From the NCBI RefSeq assembly GCF_000718165.1, contig NZ_JOEY01000064.1, positions 11,597 to 75,596 on the forward strand: 64,000 nt of DNA, given 5' to 3'. The stretch's first letter is position 1; every line of letters starts with the position of its first letter. Shown piece after piece: positions 15,737-23,000 of the stretch. This DNA comes from Streptomyces fulvoviolaceus (GTDB taxonomy: Bacteria > Actinomycetota > Actinomycetes > Streptomycetales > Streptomycetaceae). The position numbers were made by a program, and so were the translations under genes. Under the pieces are notes generated by a model, which was not told the DNA's origin, did no database searches, and saw nothing but the letters and a program-made list of their open reading frames with translations.

Positions 15737-17067
15737 TATTGACGGCCACTCGGTGATCTCTTCTGTGAGGCTAGGCGGTGAGTTCGGTCGGGACGAGGGT
15801 CTCGTCGGTTTGTGACTCGATCGGGTGGAGGCGGGCCTTGGCCAGGAGGTCGAGTCCCATGTAGCGGCGGGCTTCGGTCCATTCGTCGTTCTGCTCGGCC
15901 AGCACCGCGCCGACGAGGCGGATCAGGGCGGTGCGGTCGGGGAAGATGCCGACCACGTCGGTGCGGCGGCGGATCTCCTTGTTGAGCCGTTCCTGCGGGT
16001 TGTTCGACCAGATCTGCCGCCAGATCTCACGCGGGAAGGCAGTGAACGCCAGAACGTCGCCCTGTGCGGCGTCCAAGTGGGCTGCCGCTTTGGGGAACTT
16101 GGCCTCCAGGGCGTCCAGCACGTGGCGCATCTGGGCTTTCACGGCGTCGGTGTCGGGTTGTTCGAAGACGGTCCGCAGCAGGGTGGCGACCCATGGCTGG
16201 GCCGACTTGGGGACCTGGCTCAGCAGTGCGCGGGCGTAGTGCGTGCGGCAGCGCTGCCAGCTCGCGCCGGGCAGGGTGGCGCCGATCGCGTTGACCAGGC
16301 CCATGTGCGCGTCGGAGACGACCAGTTGGACGCCGGACAGACCGCGCGCGACCAGGGAGCGCAGGAAGGCCAGCCAGCCGGCACCGTCCTCGCTGGAGGC
16401 GACGTCGATGCCGAGGATCTCACGGTGGCCGTCGGCATTCACGCCGACCGCGATCAGCGCGTGGACGTTGATGATGCGGCCGCCCTCGCGGACCTTCTGG
16501 GTGAGCGCGTCGGCCCAGACGAAGGCGTAAGGCCCTTGGTCCAGGGGCCGGTTGCGGAACGCGGTGACCTGCTCGTCCAGATGCTTGGCCATCGCGCTGA
16601 CCTGTGACTTCGACAGCTGGGTGACGCCCAGGGACTCGGCGAGCTTCTCGACTCTGCGGGTGGAGACACCCAGCAGGTAGGCGGTGGCGACCACCGAGAT
16701 GAGGGCCTGTTCGGCCCTGCGGCGTCGCTCCAGCAGCCAGTGCGGGAAGTAACTGCCCTGGCGCAGCTTGGGAATGGCAAGCTCGACGGTGCCGGCCCTC
16801 GTGTCCCACTCGCGTGGGCGATAGCCGTTGCGGTAGTTGACGCGTTCGTCGCTGACCTGCCCGTATTCTGCGTTGCAGAGGGCATCTGCCTCCGCGGACA
16901 TGAGCGCGTCGGCGAAGGTCTTGACCATCGCGCGCAGCAGATCGGGACTCGCCGCGGCGAGGTTGTCCTCGGCGAGGGCGTGCAGGGGCAGACTGTCGGG
17001 TGCGGTCATCGTGCTGATCTCCTTCGAGGCTTCGACACTTCGAAGATCAGCCGGTGGCCGTTCAACT
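15737..17067 (-). mobile_element. IS256-family insertion sequence
   Basis: Imperfect inverted ends TTGACGGCCACTCGGTGATC (15739-15758) and the complement of GATCAGCCGGTGGCCGTTCAA (17045-17065) flank one intact-looking transposase gene. The 260 bases between this element and the next IS (17068-17328) hold no recognisable gene. Confidence 0.75.
15771..17009 (-). CDS. IS256-family transposase
   Basis: The 412-residue protein begins at ATG 17009 after GGAGATCAGC. It has the mutator-type core: YRNGYRPREWDTRAGTVEL, then the DDE region with DALTQKVREGGRI, GIDVASSEDGAGWLAFLRSL, VVSDAHMGLVNAI and a C-terminal NNPQERLNKEIRRRTDVVGIF carrying the catalytic glutamate. Length and motif order are normal and no frame break is seen, so it may still be active. 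Longer upstream frame sequence on the same strand is not part of the gene. Confidence 0.9.
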   Translation of the reverse strand: MTAPDSLPLHALAEDNLAAASPDLLRAMVKTFADALMSAEADALCNAEYGQVSDERVNYRNGYRPREWDTRAGTVELAIPKLRQGSYFPHWLLERRRRAEQALISVVATAYLLGVSTRRVEKLAESLGVTQLSKSQVSAMAKHLDEQVTAFRNRPLDQGPYAFVWADALTQKVREGGRIINVHALIAVGVNADGHREILGIDVASSEDGAGWLAFLRSLVARGLSGVQLVVSDAHMGLVNAIGATLPGASWQRCRTHYARALLSQVPKSAQPWVATLLRTVFEQPDTDAVKAQMRHVLDALEAKFPKAAAHLDAAQGDVLAFTAFPREIWRQIWSNNPQERLNKEIRRRTDVVGIFPDRTALIRLVGAVLAEQNDEWTEARRYMGLDLLAKARLHPIESQTDETLVPTELTA

Positions 17068-17376
17068 ATGCGGGCACCATCCCGATGCCGGAGCAAACCC
17101 CCTTCAGCTCTCCTTGCGGTCGGCCTACCAAGCCTGGGCTTGGACCCCGACGGGGTTTCCACGTTCCGGACCAGTAAGGAACGGCTGGGGTGGGCACCCC
17201 CTCTACCCCGGGACCAGCGGTGTCCGCCTCCTGGGCAAAGTTCCCCAGAAGTCACTTGGCGCCTTTCAGCACCGGGTCCTGTCACTGCCGATTACTCACC
17301 ACCGAGCAGCGTTATCGTCACGAGGCATAGAGCTCGTAACACGATCTTGTTGAAGTGCCCTGGTCGGGCGTGACCG

Positions 17377-18175
17377 TTGGGTGATTCGGCCGTTCGGGAA
17401 GGTGTGGGTACTCGACCGTGGATCGTGGACGACGACTTGTGGGCCCTGATCGAACCGCTGTTGCCGCCCTGGCCGGAGCGGTCACCCGGGCCTCGGCCGG
17501 TGGCGGACCGGCTGTGTCTGCAGGGCATCCTGTACGTGTTCCACAACGACATAGCCTGGCAACTGCTGCCGCTGGAGCTGGGGTTTGGCTCCGGGCAGAC
17601 CTGCTGGCGCAGGCTTGAGCGATGGCAGCAGGCCGGTGTCTTCGACCAGGTGCACCGGATCCTGCTCGCGGAACTCAACGCGGCCGGCGAACTCGACTGG
17701 TCCAGGGCGTGGGTGGACGGCTCCCACATCCGCGCGAAAAACGGGGCGCCGACACCGGTCCGTCGCCGGTCGACGCCGCAACCGCATCGGATGTCTGATC
17801 TGCGACGGACGCGGCACCCCTCTCAAGGTCATCACCACCGCGGCCAACGTCAACGACGTCACCCAGACCCTCGCCCTCGTCGACGGCATCCCGCATGTCG
17901 CAGGCCGCCCCGGCCGGCCACGCCGCCGCCCCGACTCGCTGCTCGGGGACAAGGGCTACGACTCCGATCCCCACCGCGACGAGCTGCGCAAGCGCCGGAT
18001 CCTGCCGGTCATCTCCCGCAAGGGCGCCCCCGAACATCAAGGGCCTGGGCAAACTCCGTTACGTCGTCGAGCAAACCTTCGCCCTGCTCCACCAGTTCAA
18101 GCGACTCGCCGTGCGATGGGAATGCCGCACAGAACTCCACGACGCGTTCGTCTCCCTCGCCTGCAGCCTCATCTG
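17377..18175 (+). pseudogene. IS5-type transposase, frameshifted and interrupted
   Basis: The first frame gives IVDDDLWALIEPLLPPWPE through DWSRAWVDGSHIRAKNG. The family sequence then continues in a second frame (LICDGRGTPLKVITTAANV to ILPVISRKGAP) and a third (IKGLGKLRYVVEQTFALLHQ to AFVSLACSLI). Two shifts, near 17750-17790 and 18030, cannot be explained by the single programmed shift known in this group. The final ten codons are displaced 1.4 kb downstream by the IS110 insertion. Confidence 0.85.
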
Positions 18176-18260
18176 AGGCTATGAGGGCCGGGGCCCCAAT
18201 CAGGCGGGTCCGGAGGACCATCGTTCCGGGACTATCCGGAGCTCGGGGAGGAGGCCCGAA

Positions 18261-19274
18261 ATGGCTTACGTGGGAATCGATGTGCACCGCCGCCGGTCAC
18301 AGATTGCCGTCATGGACGAAGGCGGCCGGACTGCGGTGAATCGGAACGTGCTCAATGGCCGGGAGAATGTGCTGGCCGTGATCGGGGACCTGCCGGCCGG
18401 CACGCCGGTGGCGTTCGAGGCTGCCTTCGGCTGGGGCTGGCTGCTCGAGCTGCTCCAGGACTACGGCTTCGAGCCGCATATGGCACACCCCCTGCAGTGC
18501 AAGGCGATTGCCTCGGCCCGGCTGAAGAACGACAAGATCGACGCCGCCACCCTGGCTCACTTGCTGCGCTCGGATCTGCTGCCCGAGGCATGGATCGCTC
18601 CGCGAGCGGTGCGCGAGCAGCGGGCCGCGCTTCGCCACCGGGCCCAACTGGTGCGTCTGCGCACCCTGCTGCGCAACCGGATCCACGGGGTGCTCGCACA
18701 GTACGGCTGCGACCGCCCGTCGGGCTGCTGGAGTGCACCAGGCCGAGCCTGGCTGAGCGAGCTCCCGCTGCCGAGCGCCTCCCGGCATATCGTGACCGAC
18801 TTGCTGGAGAGCATCGATGCCCTCCAGCACATCATCGACCGGGCGGATGCTCTCCTGGCCGAGAGCGCGACGTCGGATCCCCGGGTGAAGGCACTCACGC
18901 AACTGCCGGGTGTCGGCCCACTCACCGCGATGACGATCGTGGCCGAGGTCGGGGACATCTCCCGGTTCTCCTCGGCCCGCAAGCTCGCCTCCTGGGCCGG
19001 GCTTACACCCACCGTCCGCGGCTCTGACCGCACCGTGCGCTACGGCCACATCTCCAAACAGGGCGATCCGTGGCTGCGCTGGATCACGAACCAGGCGGCC
19101 CAGACCGCCAAACGGTCGCCGCAGTTCGCGGCCCACTACCAGCAGGTCGCATGCCGTCGCGGTAAGAAGATTGCCACCGTCGCGATCGCCCGCAAGCTCC
19201 TCACCCACGCCTACTACCTGCTGCGCGAGGCCCAAGCCGCGCAGGCTTCGAAGGAGGCCGGCGGCCCCGCGTGA
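18261..19274 (+). CDS. IS110-family transposase/recombinase
   Basis: The 337-residue protein has the RuvC-like DEDD domain at the N-terminus (YVGIDVHRRRSQIAV, then AFEAAFGWGWL and LKNDKIDAATLAHLLRSD). It also has the C-terminal Transposase_20 domain with the catalytic serine region (LTQLPGVGPLTAMTIVAEV, KLASWAGLTPTVRGSD, ISKQGDPWLRWITNQAAQ). Length is normal and there is no break, so it is probably functional. A good ribosome site (GGGGAGGAGG) precedes ATG 18261. It works with a guide RNA from the element's own flank. Confidence 0.92.
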   Translation: MAYVGIDVHRRRSQIAVMDEGGRTAVNRNVLNGRENVLAVIGDLPAGTPVAFEAAFGWGWLLELLQDYGFEPHMAHPLQCKAIASARLKNDKIDAATLAHLLRSDLLPEAWIAPRAVREQRAALRHRAQLVRLRTLLRNRIHGVLAQYGCDRPSGCWSAPGRAWLSELPLPSASRHIVTDLLESIDALQHIIDRADALLAESATSDPRVKALTQLPGVGPLTAMTIVAEVGDISRFSSARKLASWAGLTPTVRGSDRTVRYGHISKQGDPWLRWITNQAAQTAKRSPQFAAHYQQVACRRGKKIATVAIARKLLTHAYYLLREAQAAQASKEAGGPA

Positions 19275-19291
19275 AGACCACCTCCGAAGGA

Positions 19292-19321
19292 CGGGACAAC
19301 AAGTCCCGGGCGAGCTCGCCC
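19292..19321 (+). other. two adjacent hairpins in the IS110 3' flank
   Basis: CGGGAC-aacaa-GTCCCG (19292-19308) is followed at once by the self-complementary GGGCGAGCTCGCCC (19308-19321). They lie 18 bases after the transposase stop. They could terminate the transposase mRNA or be part of the structured guide RNA. The role is inferred. Confidence 0.4.
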
Positions 19322-19603
19322 TCTAGCATGAGCCGGCCACGCCGCACTCGATCATCTGAATGAGCAGCCCGATCCCCGAAACAAGGTCATGATCCCGCCG
19401 CACCCCGGACGGGATCGAATGGGTGCATGCGAGTCCTCTCCGCACGACCACACACCGGGGAACGGCTTGGGCCCTGTCCTTCCAACAACCTGGCGCGCGC
19501 TCTGCCACGCCAGGGCGGATTGGTATGCCCCTTGACTACCCCAGCCCTCATGGGTGCTGGAGACGGCTCAAGAAACACCGATCATGATCGTGTTACGAGC
19601 TCT

Positions 19604-19906
19604 TAGGCGTGCTGTCGCATGAGGTTGGCGCCGCTTCAGAGGCGGGTGGCGGCGCGGCGATGTCGGGGAAGGCCTTGCTGCACCAGGCGGCGAGTTGGGT
19701 GTAGGCGGGTGAGGGAGGTCGACGCCTGATGCCGACGCGTCCTGCACTTTGGCGGCCGTTGTTGTGCCGAAGAACGAAGAATCCAGGACCATCCCGAGCG
19801 GCGCGGCGTACGCGGCGGCGAGTGCCACGATCCGGGCGCCTTCGGCTAGTGCCGTGACCGCATTGGTTCGGCGGGGCCTTGGGTCTGGCGTTGTTAGGGG
19901 CCGGGG
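19604..19906. other. no intact gene; minus-strand coding-like remnant
   Basis: The minus strand keeps an Ala-rich protein-like stretch (ALAEGARIVALAAAYAAPLG, then MVLDSSFFGTTTAAKVQDA) that continues in another frame as PAYTQLAAWCSKAFPDIAA. It has no credible start and is shifted. I read it as a decayed gene of unknown type next to the IS right end. Confidence 0.3.
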
Positions 19907-20347
19907 GTGGACGCTCGCAGGATGGGACGGCGTGTTGATCCACGGGAGATAGTGCGGCGTGAGGGTAGCGATCTGTTCGCGTTCTTGATCTCGGATGGGG
20001 GTTTCGTGGGGCCCGAGGTGCTTGAGTCCGGCTTGGTTTACCAGCACCGTTCGGGGCTCCAGATCGCGATCTCTTACCTGGGACCGCGTGAACCGGAGGT
20101 GACCACAAGGATTCGTGTGTCGAGGGACGGCGGCGCCACGCGCTCAGCGTCACTTGACTGCCTCTGGGTGGCCTTCGAGTGCGGGACGCTTCAGGATGTG
20201 CCCACGTCAGCCGTCAACGGCAAGACAGCGGCGAAGCGGTTGCGGCAGCAGGCGGAGGCTCTGCGTCGGCTGCTGCCGACGCTGTTGACCTCGGAGGTTG
20301 ATGATGCGGTTCGTCGCTGTCAAGGGCGATTGCTGCCCGAGGAATGA
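19907..20347 (+). CDS. hypothetical protein, 146 residues
   Basis: GTG 19907 follows AGGGG with a six-base spacer; ATG 19922 is an alternative. The product includes DLFAFLISDGGFVGPEVLES, SGLQIAISYLGPREPEVTT and a charged helical C-terminus (AAKRLRQQAEALRRLLPTLL). No signal peptide or membrane segment is seen and I do not recognise the family. The codon pattern is typical of the host, which supports a true gene. It lies 189 bases before the broken pentapeptide-repeat gene in the same direction. Confidence 0.5.
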   Translation: MDARRMGRRVDPREIVRREGSDLFAFLISDGGFVGPEVLESGLVYQHRSGLQIAISYLGPREPEVTTRIRVSRDGGATRSASLDCLWVAFECGTLQDVPTSAVNGKTAAKRLRQQAEALRRLLPTLLTSEVDDAVRRCQGRLLPEE

Positions 20348-20536
20348 GGTGCGGTTCAAACGCCGTCAGGCGGCGAGCCCGACCTGGGTGACGTACTCGC
20401 ACTTGGGGTGGGGAGGCGCCAAGGTGCGGCTCCTGAGGTGGTGTCGGGACGGGTCAAGGGCGCCTTCTTTGGCTGTGTTTCAGCTTCCCGGCGAGGAGCC
20501 GGAACCAGTGGTGGGGCCGGATTGTCTTGAGGGAGC

Positions 20537-21806
20537 ATGAGCGCGTATCTGCCCCGGCGTCGTGCGGAGCGGCGTGGCCTGCGGCTGTGGCCGGTCGGCA
20601 CGGTTTTGGCCCTGACCTTCACTGCGGCGGTCGTGGTGGCGGCCGCGGTGTTCTACACGGGTTGGGATCTGCTGGACGCGCGGGGGTTGAAGGCCGAGCG
20701 GCGCCTGGACTCCCAGACGCTCTTCGATCTGGTGAAGCTGTCTTTCGGTGTGGTGGCCGGCGCCGGTGCCCTGGTCGCCCTGGTGGTGGCCTACCGTCGT
20801 CAGCGGCTCGACGAGGACGGTGCCCTGCGGGAGGCCACACGCCTGCACACCGAGCGTTTCACCGCCGCCGTCACCCAGCTCGGTGATGACTCCGCCGCGG
20901 TCCGCTTGGGTGGGGTGCATGCTCTGGCCGGCCTCGCCGACGACGCCCCCACCCGGGGCCTGCGCCAGACCTGTATCGACGTCCTGTGTGCCTACCTCCG
21001 TCTGCCCTACACCGCGAAGGCCGATCTACCGGACGACGATGCTCCGGCCCGGCACGCTTACCTGGCCCTGCGGGAAGTACGGCACACGATCATCCGCCTC
21101 ATCCGTGACCACCTCCGCTTGGAGGCCGACCACGCTCACTCCTGGCAGGGCCATGACTTCGACCTCACAGAAGTCGTCTTCGACGGCGGCGACCTCTCAC
21201 ACGCAATCTTCTCCGAAGGCACGGTCGACTTCCGTGGGGCGACGTTCTCCGAGGGCACGGTCGACTTCCGCAGGGCGCGGTTCTCCGGCAGCACGATCTA
21301 CTTCAGCGAGGCGCAGTTCTCCGGCGGCAGCGTCGACTTCCGCGAGGCGGAGTATCTACTTCAGCGAGGCGCAGTTCTCCGGCGGCAGGGTCGACTTCAT
21401 CGGAACGCAGTTCTCCGGCGGCAGCGTCGACTTCCGTGGGGCGACGTTCTCCGGCGGCACGATCTACTTCTACGAGACGCAGTTTTCCGGCGGCAGGGTC
21501 GACTTCCGCAGAGCACAGTTCTCCGGCGGCACGGTCGACTTCAACAGTCCGGCCGACTTGGGCAGTCCGTTCCATGTCGGCAGCCCCGTCGGCTTCGGCA
21601 GCGCGACGGGTGTAGCGCCGGTTGGCCTAGTTCCGTCCGACGAGACGGCTCTGCCCTCTGGGCTGAGCCTGCCGACTGCGTGGTATCCGGGCGGGGGTGC
21701 GGCCTAGGGCAGCCAATGGCTCCGGTGGCGTGCCTGGATGGCCGACGGTTTAGACCTCGATGTAGGCGACTACGAAGCCGGTTATCTGGGGTTCCCAGGG
21801 TGTTAG
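20537..21806 (+). pseudogene. membrane-anchored pentapeptide-repeat-like protein, broken
   Basis: ATG 20537 opens a protein with two membrane helices (VGTVLALTFTAAVVVAAAVF; LVKLSFGVVAGAGALVALVV), a helical linker, and from about residue 218 a run of 12-residue units of the form FSGGTVDFRGAT. The frame shifts near 21350, at a repeat boundary. The same units then continue in another frame to a TAG at 21705-21707. Directly after that TAG the frame carries on with GSQWLRWRAWMADGLDLDVG and ends at TAG 21804-21806. One deletion inside the repeats plus one nonsense change explains both breaks. An intact protein would be inner-membrane anchored with a beta-helical cytoplasmic arm. Confidence 0.7.
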
Positions 21807-21880
21807 TGCAGGTCAACGCCGTGTAGCTGTGTGAGGGACGTTAGGCACGGTGCTTTTGGCCTTCGTGACAAGATCTGGGT

Positions 21881-22405
21881 GTGACGACGTTGTTCCTGAC
21901 GGTCGGCCTGCCAGGGGCCGGAAAGACGACGAGAGCTCGGCAGCTGGCCGAGGAGCACAGCGCTCTGCGGCTGACGCCGGATGAGTGGATGCGCCCGCTG
22001 TTCGGCGATCCGCAGCCGGAGGGTAAGCGCGCTGTGCTGGAAGGACGGCTGCTCTGGCTTGGTCTGGAGGCGCTGAGGTTGGGCACCAACGTGGTCCTGG
22101 ATTTCGGATGCTGGTCTCGTGACGAGAGATCCGCGATCCGCTGGTTGGTGATGTCTGTGGGCGCGTCCTTTCAGCTTGTGTATGTGCCGGTGGACCATGA
22201 GACCCAACGTGCTCGGGTCGCCCATCGCCAGTTGACCACCCCTGATCAGACCTTCGCGATGAGCGAGACGGACCTCGTGCACTGGAGGACGCTGTTCGAG
22301 GAGCCCGATGCTGCGGAAATCGAGGGCCATGGAGTGGGAGGTCCGCCTCCTGGGTGGTCAGGCTGGTTGGAGTGGGCTACCGATCGGTGGCCGTCACTCG
22401 CGTGA
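21881..22405 (+). CDS. P-loop kinase-like ATP-binding protein (zeta-toxin/APT type fold)
   Basis: GTG 21881 opens a 174-residue protein with a Walker A motif GLPGAGKTT at residues 9-17. LRLTPDEWMRPLFGD follows as the substrate-side acid loop, then NVVLDFGCWSRDERSAIRWL with the second acidic strand and an arginine-rich lid (ETQRARVAHRQL). This layout is shared by small phosphotransferases related to zeta toxin and chloramphenicol phosphotransferase. Single-domain members of this kind are common in actinobacteria and mostly uncharacterised. No antitoxin gene is adjacent. It converges with the TnpC-like gene 10 bases away. Confidence 0.75.
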   Translation: MTTLFLTVGLPGAGKTTRARQLAEEHSALRLTPDEWMRPLFGDPQPEGKRAVLEGRLLWLGLEALRLGTNVVLDFGCWSRDERSAIRWLVMSVGASFQLVYVPVDHETQRARVAHRQLTTPDQTFAMSETDLVHWRTLFEEPDAAEIEGHGVGGPPPGWSGWLEWATDRWPSLA

Positions 22406-22415
22406 TCGTCCGGCC

Positions 22416-23000
22416 CTAGGCACGGTTCTCGTTGCGGATCATGCGGCGGAGGCTGGTGCGGGCAGCGGCGAGGTCGTCCTCGAGCTCGGCGACTCGCTGC
22501 CGGAGCTGTGTGTTCTCTGTGGTCGCCTCCCGCTCCGCCGTGGAGAGTCGCAGGTTCTCCTCGGTGAGCTCGTTGATGCGGTCGACCAGGTCGTGGTTGC
22601 CGAGCTGTTCGACCTGCTGACCCAGATGAATGCGGGCTTGTTGCCGCAGCTGGCCGTTCTCGGTTCGGAGCTGTTTGATCTCCTGTCGGGCGAGAAGCAG
22701 GTCGGTCTGCTCGCTGGCAGTGGAGACCTTCCGCCCGCTCTGCTGGTCCTGGTGGCCTTGGGCGCCCTGTCGGGCCCGGGCCTGATCGATGCGTTCGCGC
22801 AGGCCAGGGGCATAGACGAGCCAGCTGGAGACGTCAGCTTCGCGGGCGACCGCTGCAAAGGTGATCCGGCGGTTGTCGCGGAGCATGTCCTGGACGGCCT
22901 TGAGGACGCGTCCCCGTTTGTCGGCACTGTCCCGTTGACGTGCGGCTTTGAGGATCTCTGCGCGTGTCCTTGAGGGCTTCTCGGACGTCTCAGCAGGCAT
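22416..23000 (-). CDS. tnpC-like: DUF6262 protein, TnpC-like partner of recombinases
   Basis: The 194-residue protein begins with a KAARQRDSADKRGRVLKAVQ region and a helix-turn-helix-like RITFAAVAREADVSSWLVY. It ends in a long coiled coil (QEIKQLRTENGQLRQQARIH, EENLRLSTAEREATTENTQL, RVAELEDDLAAAR). This is the DUF6262 pattern found beside Tn554-type recombinase pairs, where TnpC helps set orientation and efficiency. Its start lies 11 bases inside the end of the TnpB-like gene, indicating translational coupling. Confidence 0.8.
   Translation of the reverse strand: MPAETSEKPSRTRAEILKAARQRDSADKRGRVLKAVQDMLRDNRRITFAAVAREADVSSWLVYAPGLRERIDQARARQGAQGHQDQQSGRKVSTASEQTDLLLARQEIKQLRTENGQLRQQARIHLGQQVEQLGNHDLVDRINELTEENLRLSTAEREATTENTQLRQRVAELEDDLAAARTSLRRMIRNENRA

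Larger units (their letters stand above)
18176..19554 (+). mobile_element. IS110-family element
   Basis: The limits are set by the broken IS5-type gene: left flank CAGCCTCATCTG and right flank TGCTGGAGACGGCTC rejoin to a normal family sequence, with an uncertainty of about two bases. There are no inverted ends, as expected of IS110. Non-coding flanks are about 85 bp on the 5' side and 280 bp on the 3' side; one of them should encode the guide (bridge) RNA described for this family. Confidence 0.8.
17329..19603 (+). mobile_element. IS5-type (IS427-like) element split by an IS110 element
   Basis: Perfect 18-bp inverted ends AGAGCTCGTAACACGATC (17329-17346) and its complement (19586-19603) bound the unit. 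The transposase gene starts at the left and its last codons (CWRRLKKHRS) lie at 19555-19585, next to the right end. Between them sits a complete IS110 element. This gives the order of events: IS5-type insertion first, IS110 later. Confidence 0.85.

Noticed and set aside
21190..21560. Regular short repeats that could suggest a CRISPR array
   Set aside because: The 36-bp period is a coding repeat giving 12-residue FSGGTVDF-type units; there are no unique spacers.
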